From Drosophila pseudoobscura (lineage: Eukaryota; Arthropoda; Insecta; Diptera; Drosophilidae), in contig NC_046683.1 in the NCBI RefSeq assembly GCF_009870125.1, positions 55,629,869 through 55,693,868 on the forward strand: a stretch of DNA of 64,000 bases, read 5' to 3'. The position numbers and the translations under genes are program-made. Every line of letters starts with the position of its first letter. Position 1 is the stretch's first letter. Positions 11,101-23,830 of the stretch are shown one piece after another. The notes under the pieces are model-generated. The model searched no databases. It saw nothing but the letters and a program-made list of their open reading frames with translations, and was not told where the DNA came from.

Positions 11101-12241
11101 CCCGGCACTTGATGCGCACCTTTTGGCCAGAGATCAGATGCTGAATGATCACATCGCACATGTTCTCTCGAAAGGCGTATCGTTCTCTGTAGAGGGCGTG
11201 CACTGTACTCGAGGCTATGTTGAAACAGGCCAGCGTTCCATCCTGGCAGCCAATGGTGTAGGACTGCCCGTTCGGATGCAGCGCCACGGACCATATCCAC
11301 GTGTCGAAACTGTCGCCCAAAGTTCCCAATCGTATCCCCTCGCGTGTGAAGAAATGAAGGCCGCCCGTGCAACCGCCGACCAAACAGAACTCTCCGTTTG
11401 GAAAGTATTGTAGACAAAGGGGATCAAAGCCCAGGGTTCTCTCCTTGCCTATCATTTGACCGCTGAGCGTATGGAATGAGAGTGTTTGGCTCCAGTCTAC
11501 CACGGCAATAGTGTCCACACTACCTGGCCCGGCCGCTGGGCAACATTGTACACTGAAAACGTTGCTGTTCGGCCCACCCGGCCGATCGATGCGGCCCTTC
11601 TCCTCGCCCAGCTTGTTTCGTATGGAGATTGTGCCATTGGCTAAGCCCATGATGAGGTACTGGCCATCGTTTGTCCAAGAGCAGCCATTTACACGAGCTG
11701 ATATTTTGTACTTTTGCACAGCCTTCTGATCCGCCGACCAGAACGCAAAATCGGACATCGAACAGGAGGCCAAATGGTGCGAGACGGGATTGAAGCTCAT
11801 GCATTGAATGGAATCGCCGTGCCTGTATGGAAATCCATATCTTTAGACTATTCCCCCAATGAAATCATTAGCATTTCCACCACTTACGAGTACTTAAGTA
11901 GCCCTTCCAGTTGCGGCGACCATACAATGACCATTTTGTCGGAGGCTCCGCTGGCAAAGCGTTTGCCATCGCGTGAATACGCCACACAGTTCACCGTGTC
12001 TTTGTGCGCCTTCAGCGTATTCAGGAGTGATCCATCGCTGGGATTATAGATGAGCAAACGATCGCCGGCGGCAACCACTAATTGGCTGCCATCCGGGGCG
12101 TAGCAAACGCTGTGTACGCTGCAAGAAATGGCTTTCTCAGTGCGAGCAACAGGCTGTTATGCTGTAAATACACTACCTGGTCTCGCCATCTTTGGTACTT
12201 GGGAACTCTATGCGCTCCAACCATTTGAGGACGCCACGCAT
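8112..12241 (-). CDS. Oseg1: Intraflagellar transport protein IFT122 (IFT-A subunit)
   Basis: Eleven exons join in frame: 12241-12177, 12118-11888, 11822-10368, 10307-9825, 9767-9493, 9431-9284, 9211-9011, 8946-8826, 8762-8606, 8544-8267, 8207-8112. The product is 1169 residues, close to human IFT122. The N-terminal half is WD40 repeats ([31 protein letters not shown]). The middle is a helical TPR-like solenoid ([34 protein letters not shown]). The C-terminus holds paired zinc-binding motifs (LCYKCSN...CCPTCR, YCPQC...YCPFCH). IFT122 is a core subunit of the IFT-A complex for retrograde ciliary transport and entry of membrane cargo into cilia; in flies this matters in ciliated sensory neurons. 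For exon 4 I chose the acceptor at 10309-10308 because it restores LFEEAYQ; an earlier AG at 10331-10330 breaks the frame. It shares a head-to-head promoter with exo70. Confidence 0.92.
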
Positions 12242-12484
12242 TTTTGCACAGCAAAAAATAGTCCTATTTTACTGGAGCTGCATAGTACTAATAAAAAAAA
12301 AAAATTGTTTTCTTGATTTGTTTACAAGCTGCGCTTCCATGACAACAAGAAAAAAATGCACTTTTCAACACTTTCGACTATCGATAAGCGATAGACTAGT
12401 ATAAAACCGCTATCGCTGGATTTACAAGTGTTTTTCGTACATTTTAACAACATTTTAGCTATAATTAGCTTCTTTTGCTGTAAA
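12242..12484. promoter_or_regulatory. Bidirectional Oseg1/exo70 promoter with a DRE
   Basis: The two start codons are 243 bp apart on opposite strands. A perfect DRE octamer TATCGATA lies at 12379-12386, within a cluster of CTATCG-type half sites (to about 12418). DREF/BEAF-32 sites of this kind mark fly housekeeping promoters and domain borders. Confidence 0.7.
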
Positions 12485-15400
12485 ATGAACAATCTGGACA
12501 GTTCCTTGCAGGCGCACAACAAATTAGAGAAGGTAAGAACTGTTGTCATATAATGATGCACCCACTAAAGCGGATTTGTACAGGAAGCAACAAATTTGGC
12601 TCTGCTGAAAGACCGAGTGGACAAGTATCATGATCTCTCCACGCAAATGTCCAGCATTCTTACAATCTTTGAGAAGCGCCTGGGAAATCTAGAGCAAACT
12701 ATATTGCCAGTATATCAGGAAACAGAGCAACTTCAGAAGCGACAGCAAAGTAAGGCCTACGGAAATATCGAAGACACATATACTTAATTGGTCACCGCCT
12801 CTTTTCAGACCTAGAGGCTACACTCAACTGCCTGGAGAGCGTGCTGTCCCACTACGATATCTCCCAGGAGGTGTGCCAGCTTATACACCAGGGGCCACTG
12901 GAAGGAAATATATCCGTGTTTCTGGAGGCGCTGGCTAAGCTGCGCGCCGCCATGGACTACTTTTTGCACAACAACTCGCAAAGTGTGGAGCTGGAAAATG
13001 TCACCAGTCTCTTCAACACCGGCTGCGAGGGCCTGAACCAGCACTACAGCATGCTGCTGAAGAAGCACAGTGCCCCACTAAAGCCAGTGGAGCTGCTGGA
13101 CCTCATCTACATTGAAGATGACTCATCCAGCGATGAGTACACCTCATTTCGCCAGTTGTCGCAGACCACCCGCGAGGAGTTATTCACGATTTCGCACTGG
13201 CTAGAACAAAACATGCGGGAGTACACCCACATCTATGCCACGGAGAGGGGGGATGTGGTGCTGCGCTCACTGCAGCTGCTTAAAGATCATCAGAAGAGCA
13301 ACAGCTGGGGCCACGAAGCTTTGGTGAGTACCGAAACCGAATGCAACTCTGCGTTATTTGACATTTCGTGCAACGGGACTACTTCGAAAAAGTTTCCGAA
13401 TGCTATTGCGCGCCGCCATTGCCATTTTATTAGCGCGTTCTTGCGTTTCATTGTCCAAGTGTAATTGTCATTAAATTAAATTGTGGAAAAAAAATGGAGG
13501 AATGCCGCACACCGACGCACAAAACCAAATTCAACTTTAATCTCACTCCCACGATGAGGTGGAACCACCTGAATGTGAACACATCGAATGTGCGTTGCTC
13601 CACTCCGATCTCTGGCGCTTTCCGATCGCCCAACATGTCGCCCATCCAGAGTATGAATACCATGCAGCTTTCCACGAAGACCATGCTGGGGAAGCCCTTC
13701 AACAAGCCTCCGATCAAGAAACATTTGCATCATATGCACCGAACGGAGGTCCCAGCTCCAGTCATCCTTCTATCCAAGAAGCAGGAAGATGGCGCCGAGC
13801 GGGAGCGTAAGAGCAACAGCAGTTCGGATACCCTCTCCGACGACTCGAATATTGAGACCTCATTGTGCCGCGAATCGCGTCGTCGCTCCATGATAGCCTC
13901 CAATCACTCGTACGTGTTCAATCATGGGGCCAATGTGAAACAAGTCCTCGTGCATGTTGGTCTGGAGAAATATGTGGATAACTTCGAGAGGGCTCACATT
14001 GATCTGGTCGATTTTGCCTCCATGGAGAGGGACGATTTAAAAAACATTGGCCTGTCCGCCGATGAGGATTGCACTCGCATTCTAGACGTTATAAAAGCCC
14101 TCTAAGGGATCGCTGGCGGATCTCAAACTTTAGCTTAAGATTTTCAAATGTGTTTTATGTACTCCCAAAAGAAATAAAAAAATGTATCTGTATTTAAACA
14201 ATAAGAGAATGAACATTAATTTGTGCGTTTCCTTTGTCCAATAAACAAGTTGATTTTCAAACTTATTCCAGAGACCTCGCCATAGCGGGCGCCAAGCGGA
14301 GCCCAAGAAGAACACCTCAGCGCGACTACAGCAAATGTAATACGTGATACCCATCCCATTCATTCCAAGAGTTTATCTAATTTCACAATACCCTGCAGTT
14401 TCGAGAGGAAGGCCAATAAGCTGTATCTGCGGGCAACACAAACCATTGAGCAATCGACTGGATTCTCCATTAAGAAGGCTTCCTCCCATTCAGATCACTT
14501 GACCTCCGAGGACCTGCTCGATGGGGACCAGGAGCTGGACAAGTACCTGGTCATGCTGCTGGGCCTGCAGCGGCTGCTCAACTGGGAGCGAGCCATTATG
14601 CACGACATTATACCGCAGTCGAAGCACAACGAGGTCTTTGCTAGGCTCGCCTACAATGCCATCGAACTGGTGGTCAAGGATGCAGAGGCCATTACCCAGC
14701 GCATAATGCGCTGCATCTCCCGTAAGGAGTGGACCTCGGCACTGGGAATATTCTCAGCCCTAAAGCGCGTCATCCTACTGCAGCCGGACATTGAGCGCAC
14801 TTACGATCCCGCGCAGCGTGAACAGCTCACTAAGGTGCTCAATAAACTACAGCATACGGGGGCCAAGGCCTTGGAGCATTTCCTGGACGTGGTCAAGGGC
14901 GAGTCGAGCACAAACATCGTAGGCCAGAGCAATGTGCCAAAAGATGCCACCGTTCACGAGCTGACCTCCAACACCATCTGGTTTATCGAGCATTTGTATG
15001 AGCACTTCGATGTGATTGGCTCCATACTGGCCCAAGATGTTCTATACTCCACGCAGCTGGACACCATACTGATGAAGAAAGCCCTGCCTGGCGAGGAGCG
15101 CAATAAGGCTCTGCTGGCCATTTACATAAGTGAGTGGAAAAGGAAATATATATTCTATTCTCTATTTCCTGTTTTTGCAGAGAAAGCTCTGGCGGAACTG
15201 AATCTTTCGATTATGAACAAGTGCGAGCAGTACAACGATCAGGCCACCAAGCATCTCTTTCGCCTCAACAACATCCACTATATCCTGAAGTCCCTGCAGC
15301 GCTCGAACCTCATCGATTTGGTCACTCTGGCGGAGCCGGATTGCGAGCATAGCTATCTGGAAATGATACGCGAACTGAAGGCCAGCTATCAGAAGACCTG

Positions 15401-15867
15401 GTCCAAGATGCTGCAGGGTATCTACTCCCTGGACGAGCTGCCCAAGCCAGTGGCCGGCAAAGTCAAGGACAAGGATCGCAGTGTGCTCAAGGAGAGATTT
15501 TCTGTATGTATATATATCCTGCTGCTGCTGCTGCTGCTCTATAAACTGTTGAATCTCTTGTCAGAACTTTAACAAAGACTTTGAGGAGGCCTGCAAGATT
15601 CAGCGGGGCATCTCCATACCCGATGTGATACTGCGCGAGGGCATCAAGCGTGACAATGTGGAGCACATACTGCCGAAATACAATCGCTTCTTCGAGATGT
15701 AAGTCACGGATCGATACGTATAGTAAGGACTTATCTCATGTTTTGCTCTTGACTTTGTCGTCAGGTATGCCGCCGTGCAATTCAGCAAGAATCCCGACAA
15801 ATACGTAAAGTACAGGCCGCACGAGATCAATGCCATGCTGAGCAAGCTCTTCGATGACTCCGCCTAA
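12485..15867 (+). CDS. exo70: Exocyst complex subunit EXO70
   Basis: Eight exons: 12485-12532, 12584-12749, 12809-13323, 14272-14336, 14399-15129, 15181-15503, 15565-15698, 15765-15867. The product is 694 residues, the usual length for fly Exo70. The N-terminal part is a predicted coiled coil (LLKDRVDKYHDLSTQMSSIL, IFEKRLGNLEQTILPVYQET); the C-terminal part is the Exo70 helical rod (FARLAYNAIELVVKDAEAI, LNNIHYILKSLQ, YAAVQFSKNPDKYVKYRP). Exo70 binds phosphoinositides and tethers secretory vesicles at the plasma membrane with the other exocyst subunits. The small exon 14272-14336 was found from frame continuity (HEAL-RPRHSGRQ to LQQIFERKAN). Intron 3 (13324-14271) contains the whole mtrm gene in the same orientation. 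Intron 5 is 51 nt with no in-frame stop. AATAAA near 15946. Confidence 0.93.
13494..14105 (+). CDS. mtrm: Matrimony: SAM-domain inhibitor of Polo kinase, nested in exo70 intron 3
   Basis: A single-exon ORF of 203 residues lies entirely inside exo70 intron 3 on the same strand. The C-terminal segment (about residues 135-203: VKQVLVHVGLEKYVDNFE ... DLKNIGLSADEDCTRILDVI) is a SAM domain. Near the N-terminus, residues 35-38 read CSTP, an S-pT-P Polo-box-docking motif placed where D. melanogaster Mtrm has its essential T40. Several further TP and SP sites (RTP, LTP, MSP) could be kinase targets. Mtrm binds and inhibits Polo in the oocyte to hold prophase arrest and is haplo-sensitive for achiasmate segregation. 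Its known location inside an exo70 intron agrees. The middle is low-complexity and basic. The AATAAA near 14172 lies before the next exo70 exon, supporting an independent transcript. Confidence 0.87.
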   Translation: MEECRTPTHKTKFNFNLTPTMRWNHLNVNTSNVRCSTPISGAFRSPNMSPIQSMNTMQLSTKTMLGKPFNKPPIKKHLHHMHRTEVPAPVILLSKKQEDGAERERKSNSSSDTLSDDSNIETSLCRESRRRSMIASNHSYVFNHGANVKQVLVHVGLEKYVDNFERAHIDLVDFASMERDDLKNIGLSADEDCTRILDVIKAL

Positions 15868-16037
15868 ACGTGGTGTGGCCAGGATTCCAGTGCATTCCGT
15901 TCGCCCGTAAGCTCGTAAGTTCGTTCGGGGGTTTAATTCAAAACTCAATAAATATCGCTTTAAAAAAAAATACAATACAAGACTATAGCCTACAAATATT
16001 AAATGCCAAGTGAAAAGAAGGCGCCACGATGCTCCCC

Positions 16038-19000
16038 TTAATAGAGGAAGTTAGTGGAGGGCGCCTCGGGGCGTCCACAGGCGCCATAGTGATGCACATC
16101 CACCGTGCTATTGGTGCGACAATTCTCAATGTCCAGGAAGCAGTCGTTCAGATATGTCTTGTTGTCGCTGCCGCAGACGGGCTCGAATTCCCTGGGACAA
16201 ATGCGGGCACATCCCTTGAACTGGAAGGCAGCCAGGCAGCGCTTGAGGGGTACCACAAACACATGCTTGCCGCAGTTCTCCTTCCGCATGTGACACTCTG
16301 ACTTGTAGAACTTGTTGTCCGATCCGCACACGAAATTCGGGGGCTGGGCATCGCAGTCCGAGTCACAGTCGGCGGTCAGGGCGCAGTTCTTCAAGGAAAC
16401 GGCCACCACGCGGAGGTTGCAGGTGCGCCGCTTGAACTCGCACATCGAGGCAAAGGTGTTGCCATCGGAGCCGCACACCGGCTGCTGTTCGAGGTCCGCG
16501 CGGGTGCAGGCATCTCCGCAATCCTTGCTAGGCGTGTTCAGATCCGTGCAGGGACCAATGTGGGCCAGGTTAACGCCGCGTCTGCAAGAAGTCGTTGGGA
16601 TTATGGAACTGAGGGGAATACTGGCTGAAGGTATGGAATGCACTCACAGGCAGGTGGCATGGGCCAGCTCGCATTCGTTGTTGTAGGTCTTGGCGTCTGT
16701 CCCGCACAGCTTGTCGTTCCGCCTCGAGCTGAAGATGGAGCCAAACAGATTGTTGAAGTCCTTGCAGGGCGGCAGCTGCTTGCAGCGAATCAGCCGGTTC
16801 TTGCACTTGTCCATGCTCATCTTCTGAATGGACTTGCGCTGTGGTCTGACACAAGAGAAGAGAACGAATTTCTCCATTAGAATGGGAAAGCTTTAAAGGA
16901 TTAGTGCAAGAGTTACCCGCAGTTGAGCATCTTGAGCTCGCACAGGGACGAGTAGATGTTGCCATCGCTGCCACACACATACTGGGAGGGGGAATCTGCC
17001 TCGGCCTTGGGACACTCGGTGGGACAGGCGTCCGCAGCACTGCCGTGCCGCTCCTGGGGCATGCAGAACGAGAGGGGCACCTCGAACACGTGCTTCCCGC
17101 AGTTGGAGGAGCGCATCTTGCAGGGGCTGGCATAGAGGCGTCCGTCGGAGCCGCAAGTGGGCCTGGCCACACGCCAGCAGGACTCGCGGCACATCCTCGT
17201 CGACTGGCAGTGCTTGCGACTAGTTTTCACCACGCCCTGACCGCACGTATGCAGCTTCATCTCGCAGGTGGAGTTGTACACGTTGCCGTCGGAAGCACAG
17301 ATGGGTCCGTCCTTGGGGGCGCTGTTGCAGTCCACGGGACAGGATTCCCGGATGGCGCTCGTGTTGCTGCAAGGACCCACATGCGAGAGCTTCACGGCAG
17401 CCAGGCCCACACGGCAGGACTGCACCCGCAGCATGCAGCGATTGAGATAGGTGCGCCCGTCGGTTCCACACACAGGATCCTTCTCCGTGCTGCAGCGGTG
17501 CTTGCACTCGGAGCCCTTGGACCGCTCACAGCCATCCCGCACGTCCTTCACCAGCGACACACCATTGCGGGCGCACGTCTTCTTCCGCAGCTCGCAGAGA
17601 TTCGCGTAGATCAGGCCATCGCTGCCGCACACCGGCTCGGCTCCAACCGTCAGACTGGGCGGACACGATCTCGGACAGCTGTTGGACGAGCTACTGGCCC
17701 GGTTCTGCCTGCCCATCTGCGCCTGCTGCTGCTGTTCGGTCTCCTCGCGCAGCAGACTCTCGAGGGCGGCCGCTGCTGCTCCTGGGGCCTGCATCAGGGT
17801 GGACGACAGTTCCGGCTGGGCATCCTGGCGGTAGTTGATTAGCAGCGAATCTGGCGAGGCATCGGCACTGCGGTATCGTATGACAGGCGCCTGGGCAGGC
17901 AGCTTGATGATCTTAATGGGGGAGTCTGTGACGGCGCCTAGGGGGAAATATGAGAGAGATTTATTAAGCATTTCAAGCATCTAAAGGGTATCCCAACATC
18001 GATCAACTTTCCCTTGCTCTCCTACGAGTAGTCGCTGGCTTTGGAAGATGCGTGCGGAAGAGGCATTGCGCGGCATACAAATTTGAGATTAGTTCCAGCC
18101 TGAAGAACATTTTGCGCAGTTTGTGACCCACTGTCTAGCTGAACTCTTACTCTTCCTCCGCTGCCGCTGCCGCTGTCGCTCCCCCTGCCTATGCCTCTGT
18201 CATCACTCTACAGCTCACTGATCGCATGACCGACTCATGTAACCCCCCATTAACCGGAATAATTTGGGAGTTTATGGAGTTGCTCTATAGCCATTGCCGT
18301 TGTGGAGCGGGGGTTCTTCTTCGCTAACGGCAAACGACAAACGAAAAATGGGAAATGGCAAATGTTAGCCGTCTTTCGAGTCGATTCCAAGTACAATATG
18401 GAAGTACAATGGAAATTTAGACGGGATTGTGTGGGCTGGGGGATAGGAAGCTGGGGTAGGAGGAAAGGAAATACCCCGTACTATCAACGACCTCCATCTA
18501 TAATTGTGTTCATGCTAATCCCAGCCAGAAATCGTAAGCTTAATCTGTGCTAAAAACTGCAAGTGAAATTTTCACACTAATTGCCTCCGGCCCCCGGTTC
18601 GACTATGAGATCGGACTTGGACTCGGACCGCACCGAATGTTTCTGTTGTCTTTGGTCGGATGTGGCTTCGTTGGTTTTGTTTGCAAAGAAAGCGACGGCA
18701 ACGACGATGCCGCCTCCAGTTTTGGTACAGAGGAAGCACTCACAGATACGATGCCCACACACATACACACTGGGGGCAGGCACACCGGAGACGGGGACGG
18801 GGACGGAGACGAAGACGAAGACACTCTGCCACACAGAGTAGAAAATCTATTAGCGCTCTTTGGGGCTGCCACGATTGTTTGGCTGCGATAATTGAACCCA
18901 CGTTCATTATTCCAATTTGTTTGAGATGAGAATTTCAACATTTCAGCATTCAAAGAAACGCAGCACAACAGCATTCCCCGCTTAATGGATGGATGGACGA

Positions 19001-20390
19001 GTAGACGAGTGGACGGACGGCCAGAGTAGCCTCCGAAGCCATTAAAGCTGGAGAAAATTAAGCGGCGTTAAGGAATTAATGCAGATGTAAACGATCTACG
19101 GGGCAGACATTCGTTCATTCCGCATTAAAACTATGCGACCCCCAATCCCATGCTCTACTACATTCCCTACCCATTCCATACCCATTTCAATCTCATTCCC
19201 ATTCTCCTGCTGCTGCAGCTCCTCGTCCTCCGCACTATCGAATGCCATCAATTGCAAAAAAAAAAGACCGAAGCACACACCGTATAATTTTCAAAAGTGG
19301 AAAAAGCCACCAACCAACGCATTGCATTGCACTGCCCTGGGCCGAGGCTTGTGCTGCTGCTGCTGCTGCTGTTGGTGGCATGGACATGGACTCTGGCGAG
19401 AGACATGATATGTGAGCTCTGCTGCTGCTGCTTCTGCTGCTGCCCCACATCATGGACACAGTGGCACAGTGGAAAGCTGTGTGCAGACCAAACTCTGATC
19501 AATGGAAGAACCATACCCATGCCATCCCCATGAATCACTTTTCAAGTGATTTCGCAATTGATTAGGCACCATCCCAGCCAGCTGCTTCATTCATTCAAAT
19601 CACATTCTCCGGCTAATTGATCTTTCACCCATCAATTCTGATGAAATACTGATATCAATTAATCGAAGAAACGATCATGTCGAGCCTCAGGCAAATCACT
19701 TGGGCTCCGCTCTGCGGTCCACTGCGGTTCGAGGGGTCGAGTCGATTCTAAATGAACCCTCTTTACAAGGGCCCTCTGCAGAGGAGGCAATTTTCCGCTT
19801 TTTTCCACTGTTCGTGCGGCCAGCATTTCATTTCCCCCTGATTCGCCTCCCTACTCCTCCTCCTCCTCTGTGTGCCGGAGCATGCCTTTAATGAATTTAT
19901 TTGAATGTTGGACAAATTGTGCACGAAAATATTTACGAGCATGTTGTGCGTGGTCTATACGGAGGGGCGAAGAGCGGCCACAGAGGGAAGTGCTTGGGTG
20001 TTTTGGGTTGCGTTGCCTCTGCGATGTGTGCCAGTTTACATTCACTTTGAGGCACTTTCCGCACTCCGTACCTTAGAAATTAATAGCTGCTCTGACGACG
20101 CTACGACGGCCTTTCTACCAGACATCTAACACAGCACAGCATAGCACAGCTGTGGGTCTATCTAGATCCGGGGACTGTTTCGAGGCTCTTTTGGGGGGAA
20201 ACCACTTTTCCTGCAGTGTAGCGTATGACTTACCATTAGTGGTGGATGCCGCCAACATTAACATGGCCAGCAGTGCGCCAAACAGCTGGCGCTTAAGCCT
20301 TAACTGGGGATAGAGCTGGCTCTGGCTATGGGCCTGGCTCTGGCTCTGGCTCTGGGCCTGGGGCCTTGTCTGTCTCTGGGGCTGGTACAT
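16038..20390 (-). CDS. Secreted multi-Kazal-domain protein (nine Kazal/follistatin-like domains)
   Basis: Four coding exons: 20390-20234, 17937-16917, 16845-16648, 16581-16038; 639 residues. Exon 1 encodes a Q/S-rich leader then a hydrophobic signal segment ([14 protein letters not shown], about residues 36-49). After a linker with an EETEQQQQ run, nine cysteine-patterned Kazal modules follow, each with the C-G-S/T-D-G/N-x-x-Y core ([81 protein letters not shown]). Kazal modules inhibit serine proteases or act as binding modules in extracellular proteins. I believe this belongs with D. melanogaster CG32354, but that is from memory. The start at 20390 is the first ATG; the leader before the signal is unusually long (about 35 residues), so the internal methionines or another first exon could be used. 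It converges on exo70 with 170 bp between stops. Confidence 0.85.
17938..20233 (-). other. Large first intron of the Kazal gene
   Basis: About 2.3 kb between the signal-peptide exon (donor G|GTAAGTC) and the first Kazal exon (acceptor CCCCCTAG). It holds low-complexity GACGGGGACGG-type and CTG/CAG-rich tracts (for example 18788-18825 and 19346-19445). The ORFs seen here are repeat-driven. No gene or transposon is recognised. Confidence 0.6.
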
Positions 20391-23300
20391 TTTCACTGTC
20401 GACTGCACTTTCCTGCTGCTGCTGCTGCTGCTGTCTGGCTCTGGCTTTGGCTGCTGGCTCTGCTGCTACTGATCCAACGACGTGTGCGTGACTACGGCGC
20501 TTTCGCTCGTTAACAATTGAAATAGTAGCAACTGTTGTTGTAGTGGCTGCTGTTTGAGACACTCTCAAGTTCACTACCAGCTATGCGACGGCGGCAGCGG
20601 ATCACGACACGACACGACTTTGACTCGCGTTGAAATGAAGAAAGTTTTCCTCGGCAGAGGTCTCCACCTCCTATGATGTCTATGCTGCACAAACCACACG
20701 CCACAAGACGCCTCTTAAACTGGTGCAAGATTACCGCAGAATCTGCTACTGCTACTGCTACTGCGGGAGGGCGCTGATGCTGATGCTGATGCTTATGCTG
20801 ATGCTGCTGCTGATGCTGTTGCTGCTACTGCTACTGATGATGTTGCTTTGTCGCTCGATGACTCTCTTTCAACGATCGAATTAACGGTAGTCTTCTGTGT
20901 CTCTCTCTTGTGGTCACCACAGCTGTGCTCTGGGGTCTGGGGTCTGGCCCTTTTATGAGTTCATTCGTTGCCTATTTACTTCCCCCTTTGATTCCCCTCC
21001 CTCCTCTAGCTTCTGGCTATTAGATGAGGAGTGCTGCTGCTCCTCCTCTTGCGCTAAGCTAAGCACTTGACCTCTCTCTCTGTCTTTCGTCATACAATCG
21101 CACAATGGAGCATAATTTCTTTTTTATCGCCTGTGCCTGGCCTTTTCTCTTACTTTTTGCACGGTTTGGCCTTTAATTTGATTTCAATTACGCTTTGAGA
21201 ATGCTTTTAAACACCGTTCCGTCCGTTCGTTCGTTGGTTCGTTCTGGATCGTATCGCTTTTTATTATGCACACAAAAAAAATTCTTTTCACAGCTTCCTC
21301 CCCCTGTATGCGGCTGCTCCTCTATGGCGGGGAGTAGTTCGTTACTCTTTTGCCGTTTGAATTTGATTTTGATGCGCGCTCGCTGAGATTCGCATATGAA
21401 GTGATCTCTGCGCTGCGCTGCTGATGCTGCTGCCTCTGCTTCTGCTGCTGCTGCTCTGCTCTTTCTGTGCTGTGCTGTGCTCTTCTCTCCACTGTATGCT
21501 AGGTAGGCCTCTGCTGAAGCTTACTGCGACGACGACGCTAGCGATTGCATTATATATTGTTGTAGTTGTAGCTGTAGTTGTTGCTGTTGCTGTTGTTGTC
21601 TTCGCGCTGACGTTTTCAATGAATGAATGGAACACACTCTCTGGCACGGCACTCACACATACACGCGCACATCCGATTTTTTACATTCAAAAAAATTATA
21701 CGTTCTTATTGTTGCTTCTTTTCTTTTGTTGCACGAATTGGCTTCCAGTGCGTCTCGGTCTCACAGCAGAGTGTAGAGTCGTAGTAGTCCAGGCTCCAGC
21801 GAAACGAAGAGAAAGGTTTGACAATGCGCCGACGAATGGCACCGAATTTGCAATGCCAACAAATTTATATGAGTGAAAGGCAGCGCAGTCGACGCTGGCT
21901 TACACAGCGCTTACACAGCGCTGGTGCTGGAGCTGGAGCCCATATGCTGGAGGAGCTGAAGCTGAAGCTAAAGCTATCGCCTTGTTCCATGGCATCATGG
22001 CATATTGATTAAATGGAGTTGTCGGTATTTAAAATAACAACTTGGCCATGTTGTTGCCTGCCGCTGCTGCCTAATCGGTTTTGCGTACAAATTTAATTTG
22101 CCAAAAGTGGCAGCAAATGCAACCAAAAAGGCGAACCGCATTTGAAATTATAACACACACCACACCACACACACTCCATGCGCCATGGTCCGCGCTCCAT
22201 GCTCCCATGCTCCATGCTGTGCGGTGCAGTGCGGTGCTGTGCTCCTCCTCTCCAATAGACACGATCCACACGATTCCGATGCGGTTGCAGTTGCAGTTGC
22301 AGTAGAAAGTGCAGCCACAGTGCCGCCGCCGCCGCCGCCGCAGTGCAGCTCTCGTTGCTAGCTGGAAGCTGTGTTTATAGACTTGTAGACTTTAAAGCCA
22401 TAAATTTTACGCCTGAGTGGCGTTGCGAATAAGGGTCACACACACAAACACACACACATACAGATCAATGGCGGCGGGAGAGTCGCGTGCATTAAAGAAA
22501 ATTGAGTGGAGGTGGAGGTGGAGGCGGCTGCACAGCAGCAGCAGCAACAGCAGCAGAAACGGCAACAGCAGCGGTAAAAAAGAGGTCAGTAAGTGAATGG
22601 TTTACAGTTAGTTTTTGGGCAGCCAGACAACGGGGACGGCGACCATCAGTGGGGCCTTGGAGCCAAACTGCATATGACAGCCATGACTTGGCTTTTGAGC
22701 GCCATCATCGTCCAGAACTAATGCTGGAGACACGAACAGCGGCACACACACACACACACACACATACATACACACACACACAAGAAAAAGCCGAAAAAAT
22801 TAATTAAAAGAAAGCCAGGCAGACGTAAAAACCTTTTGGCAGCCGTGCAATTTCTTTTTGGCCAAATATTTGACGTTTGCCTGCGGTCGCTACTGCTGCT
22901 GCTGCTGCGGCCTGCGGGGCTGCCAATAAAATGGAAAGTGAAAATTGTAGCTGCACTGGCGGCAGTGCATATTAAAAAGATTGTGTGCGAAGAAATGGCC
23001 ATAATAAAAGATAGAAGCTGGCATCCCATCCTCCATCCACGCACCTGTTCTGCGGGTTTTCTACGATGCGGCTCTAATCACAGCCTCTGTGGATGGTGGC
23101 TGTGACGCCGCATCAAGAAAAAGACAAGATTCGAGTACGAGTACAACGATTATTACTCGTCGTATACGTATTATATAAATGCGGTGCCAGAGCTCCAATT
23201 AAATGGGGAGGCGGAGGATCATATCATCCTAGAGGTCCTTCTTCCGGGCACTTTCTTAACGCCTGTTGGATTGTTGCTTGATGGGCCGCGCTCATCCTTA

Positions 23301-23830
23301 AGCAACATTTTTGTATTTATTGTGTCGTTGTAGGCATGATAGCCGTATAATAAAGGCGAGAGGTTGCTCTTGAGTGACCTTTAATTATCCACAGGACCGT
23401 ATTTCTTGCTAGGGCTTACATGTGCTTGCTTCTAATGTGATCCTAACTTAACGCAAAATGATAATGGGCTTCTCCTACTCTAATATACACATAGGAGGCG
23501 TGGGAGCAAAACGTGGTAACACTCTTCAGTTTCAGTTTAGTTTCAAGATTAAATCATCTAAATCTTTAAGATTACTCTAAAAGCATAAATAGTGCATTGA
23601 TTCATATTTAAATGAATTAAGGTTTCTATATATCAAAGTCACAGACAAAAAATTCGATAATATATTCTGTTGCTTTCAGCAGAGTTTTAAAAGAACATAT
23701 AATTTTACCTAATAAATGAATCAATAAATGATTCAATAAATTATTGGCTAGCATACAAATTAATTAGTTTGTTGCTTTTTTTAAATGCTAAAACAAAACG
23801 AGCGGAAACGTTGAGAACATTTATATCCAT
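20391..23830. other. Divergent intergenic region, Kazal 5' side to Cbl upstream
   Basis: No convincing coding sequence. It contains many short tandem tracts: CTGATG/CTGCTG (20755-20837), CTGCTG (21420-21460), GTTGTAGTTGTAGCTG-type repeats (21558-21600), a doubled CTTACACAGCG unit (about 21899-21922), (GCC)n at 22321-22341, and (CA)n at 22742-22784. The part near 20.4-21.1 kb probably includes the Kazal 5' UTR and promoter. No TATA or DRE was identified. Confidence 0.45.
22742..22784. repeat. (CA)n microsatellite
   Basis: A nearly uninterrupted CA dinucleotide run with two ACAT interruptions, in noncoding DNA. Confidence 0.9.

Noticed and set aside
16904-17842. 312-codon plus ORF antisense to the Kazal gene
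   Set aside because: Overlaps cysteine-patterned Kazal exons exactly; repetitive H/L/A composition and no domain.
21424-21876. 150-codon plus ORF upstream of Cbl
   Set aside because: Leucine/valine runs from CTG and GTT repeats with no domain; ends in AT-rich noncoding sequence.
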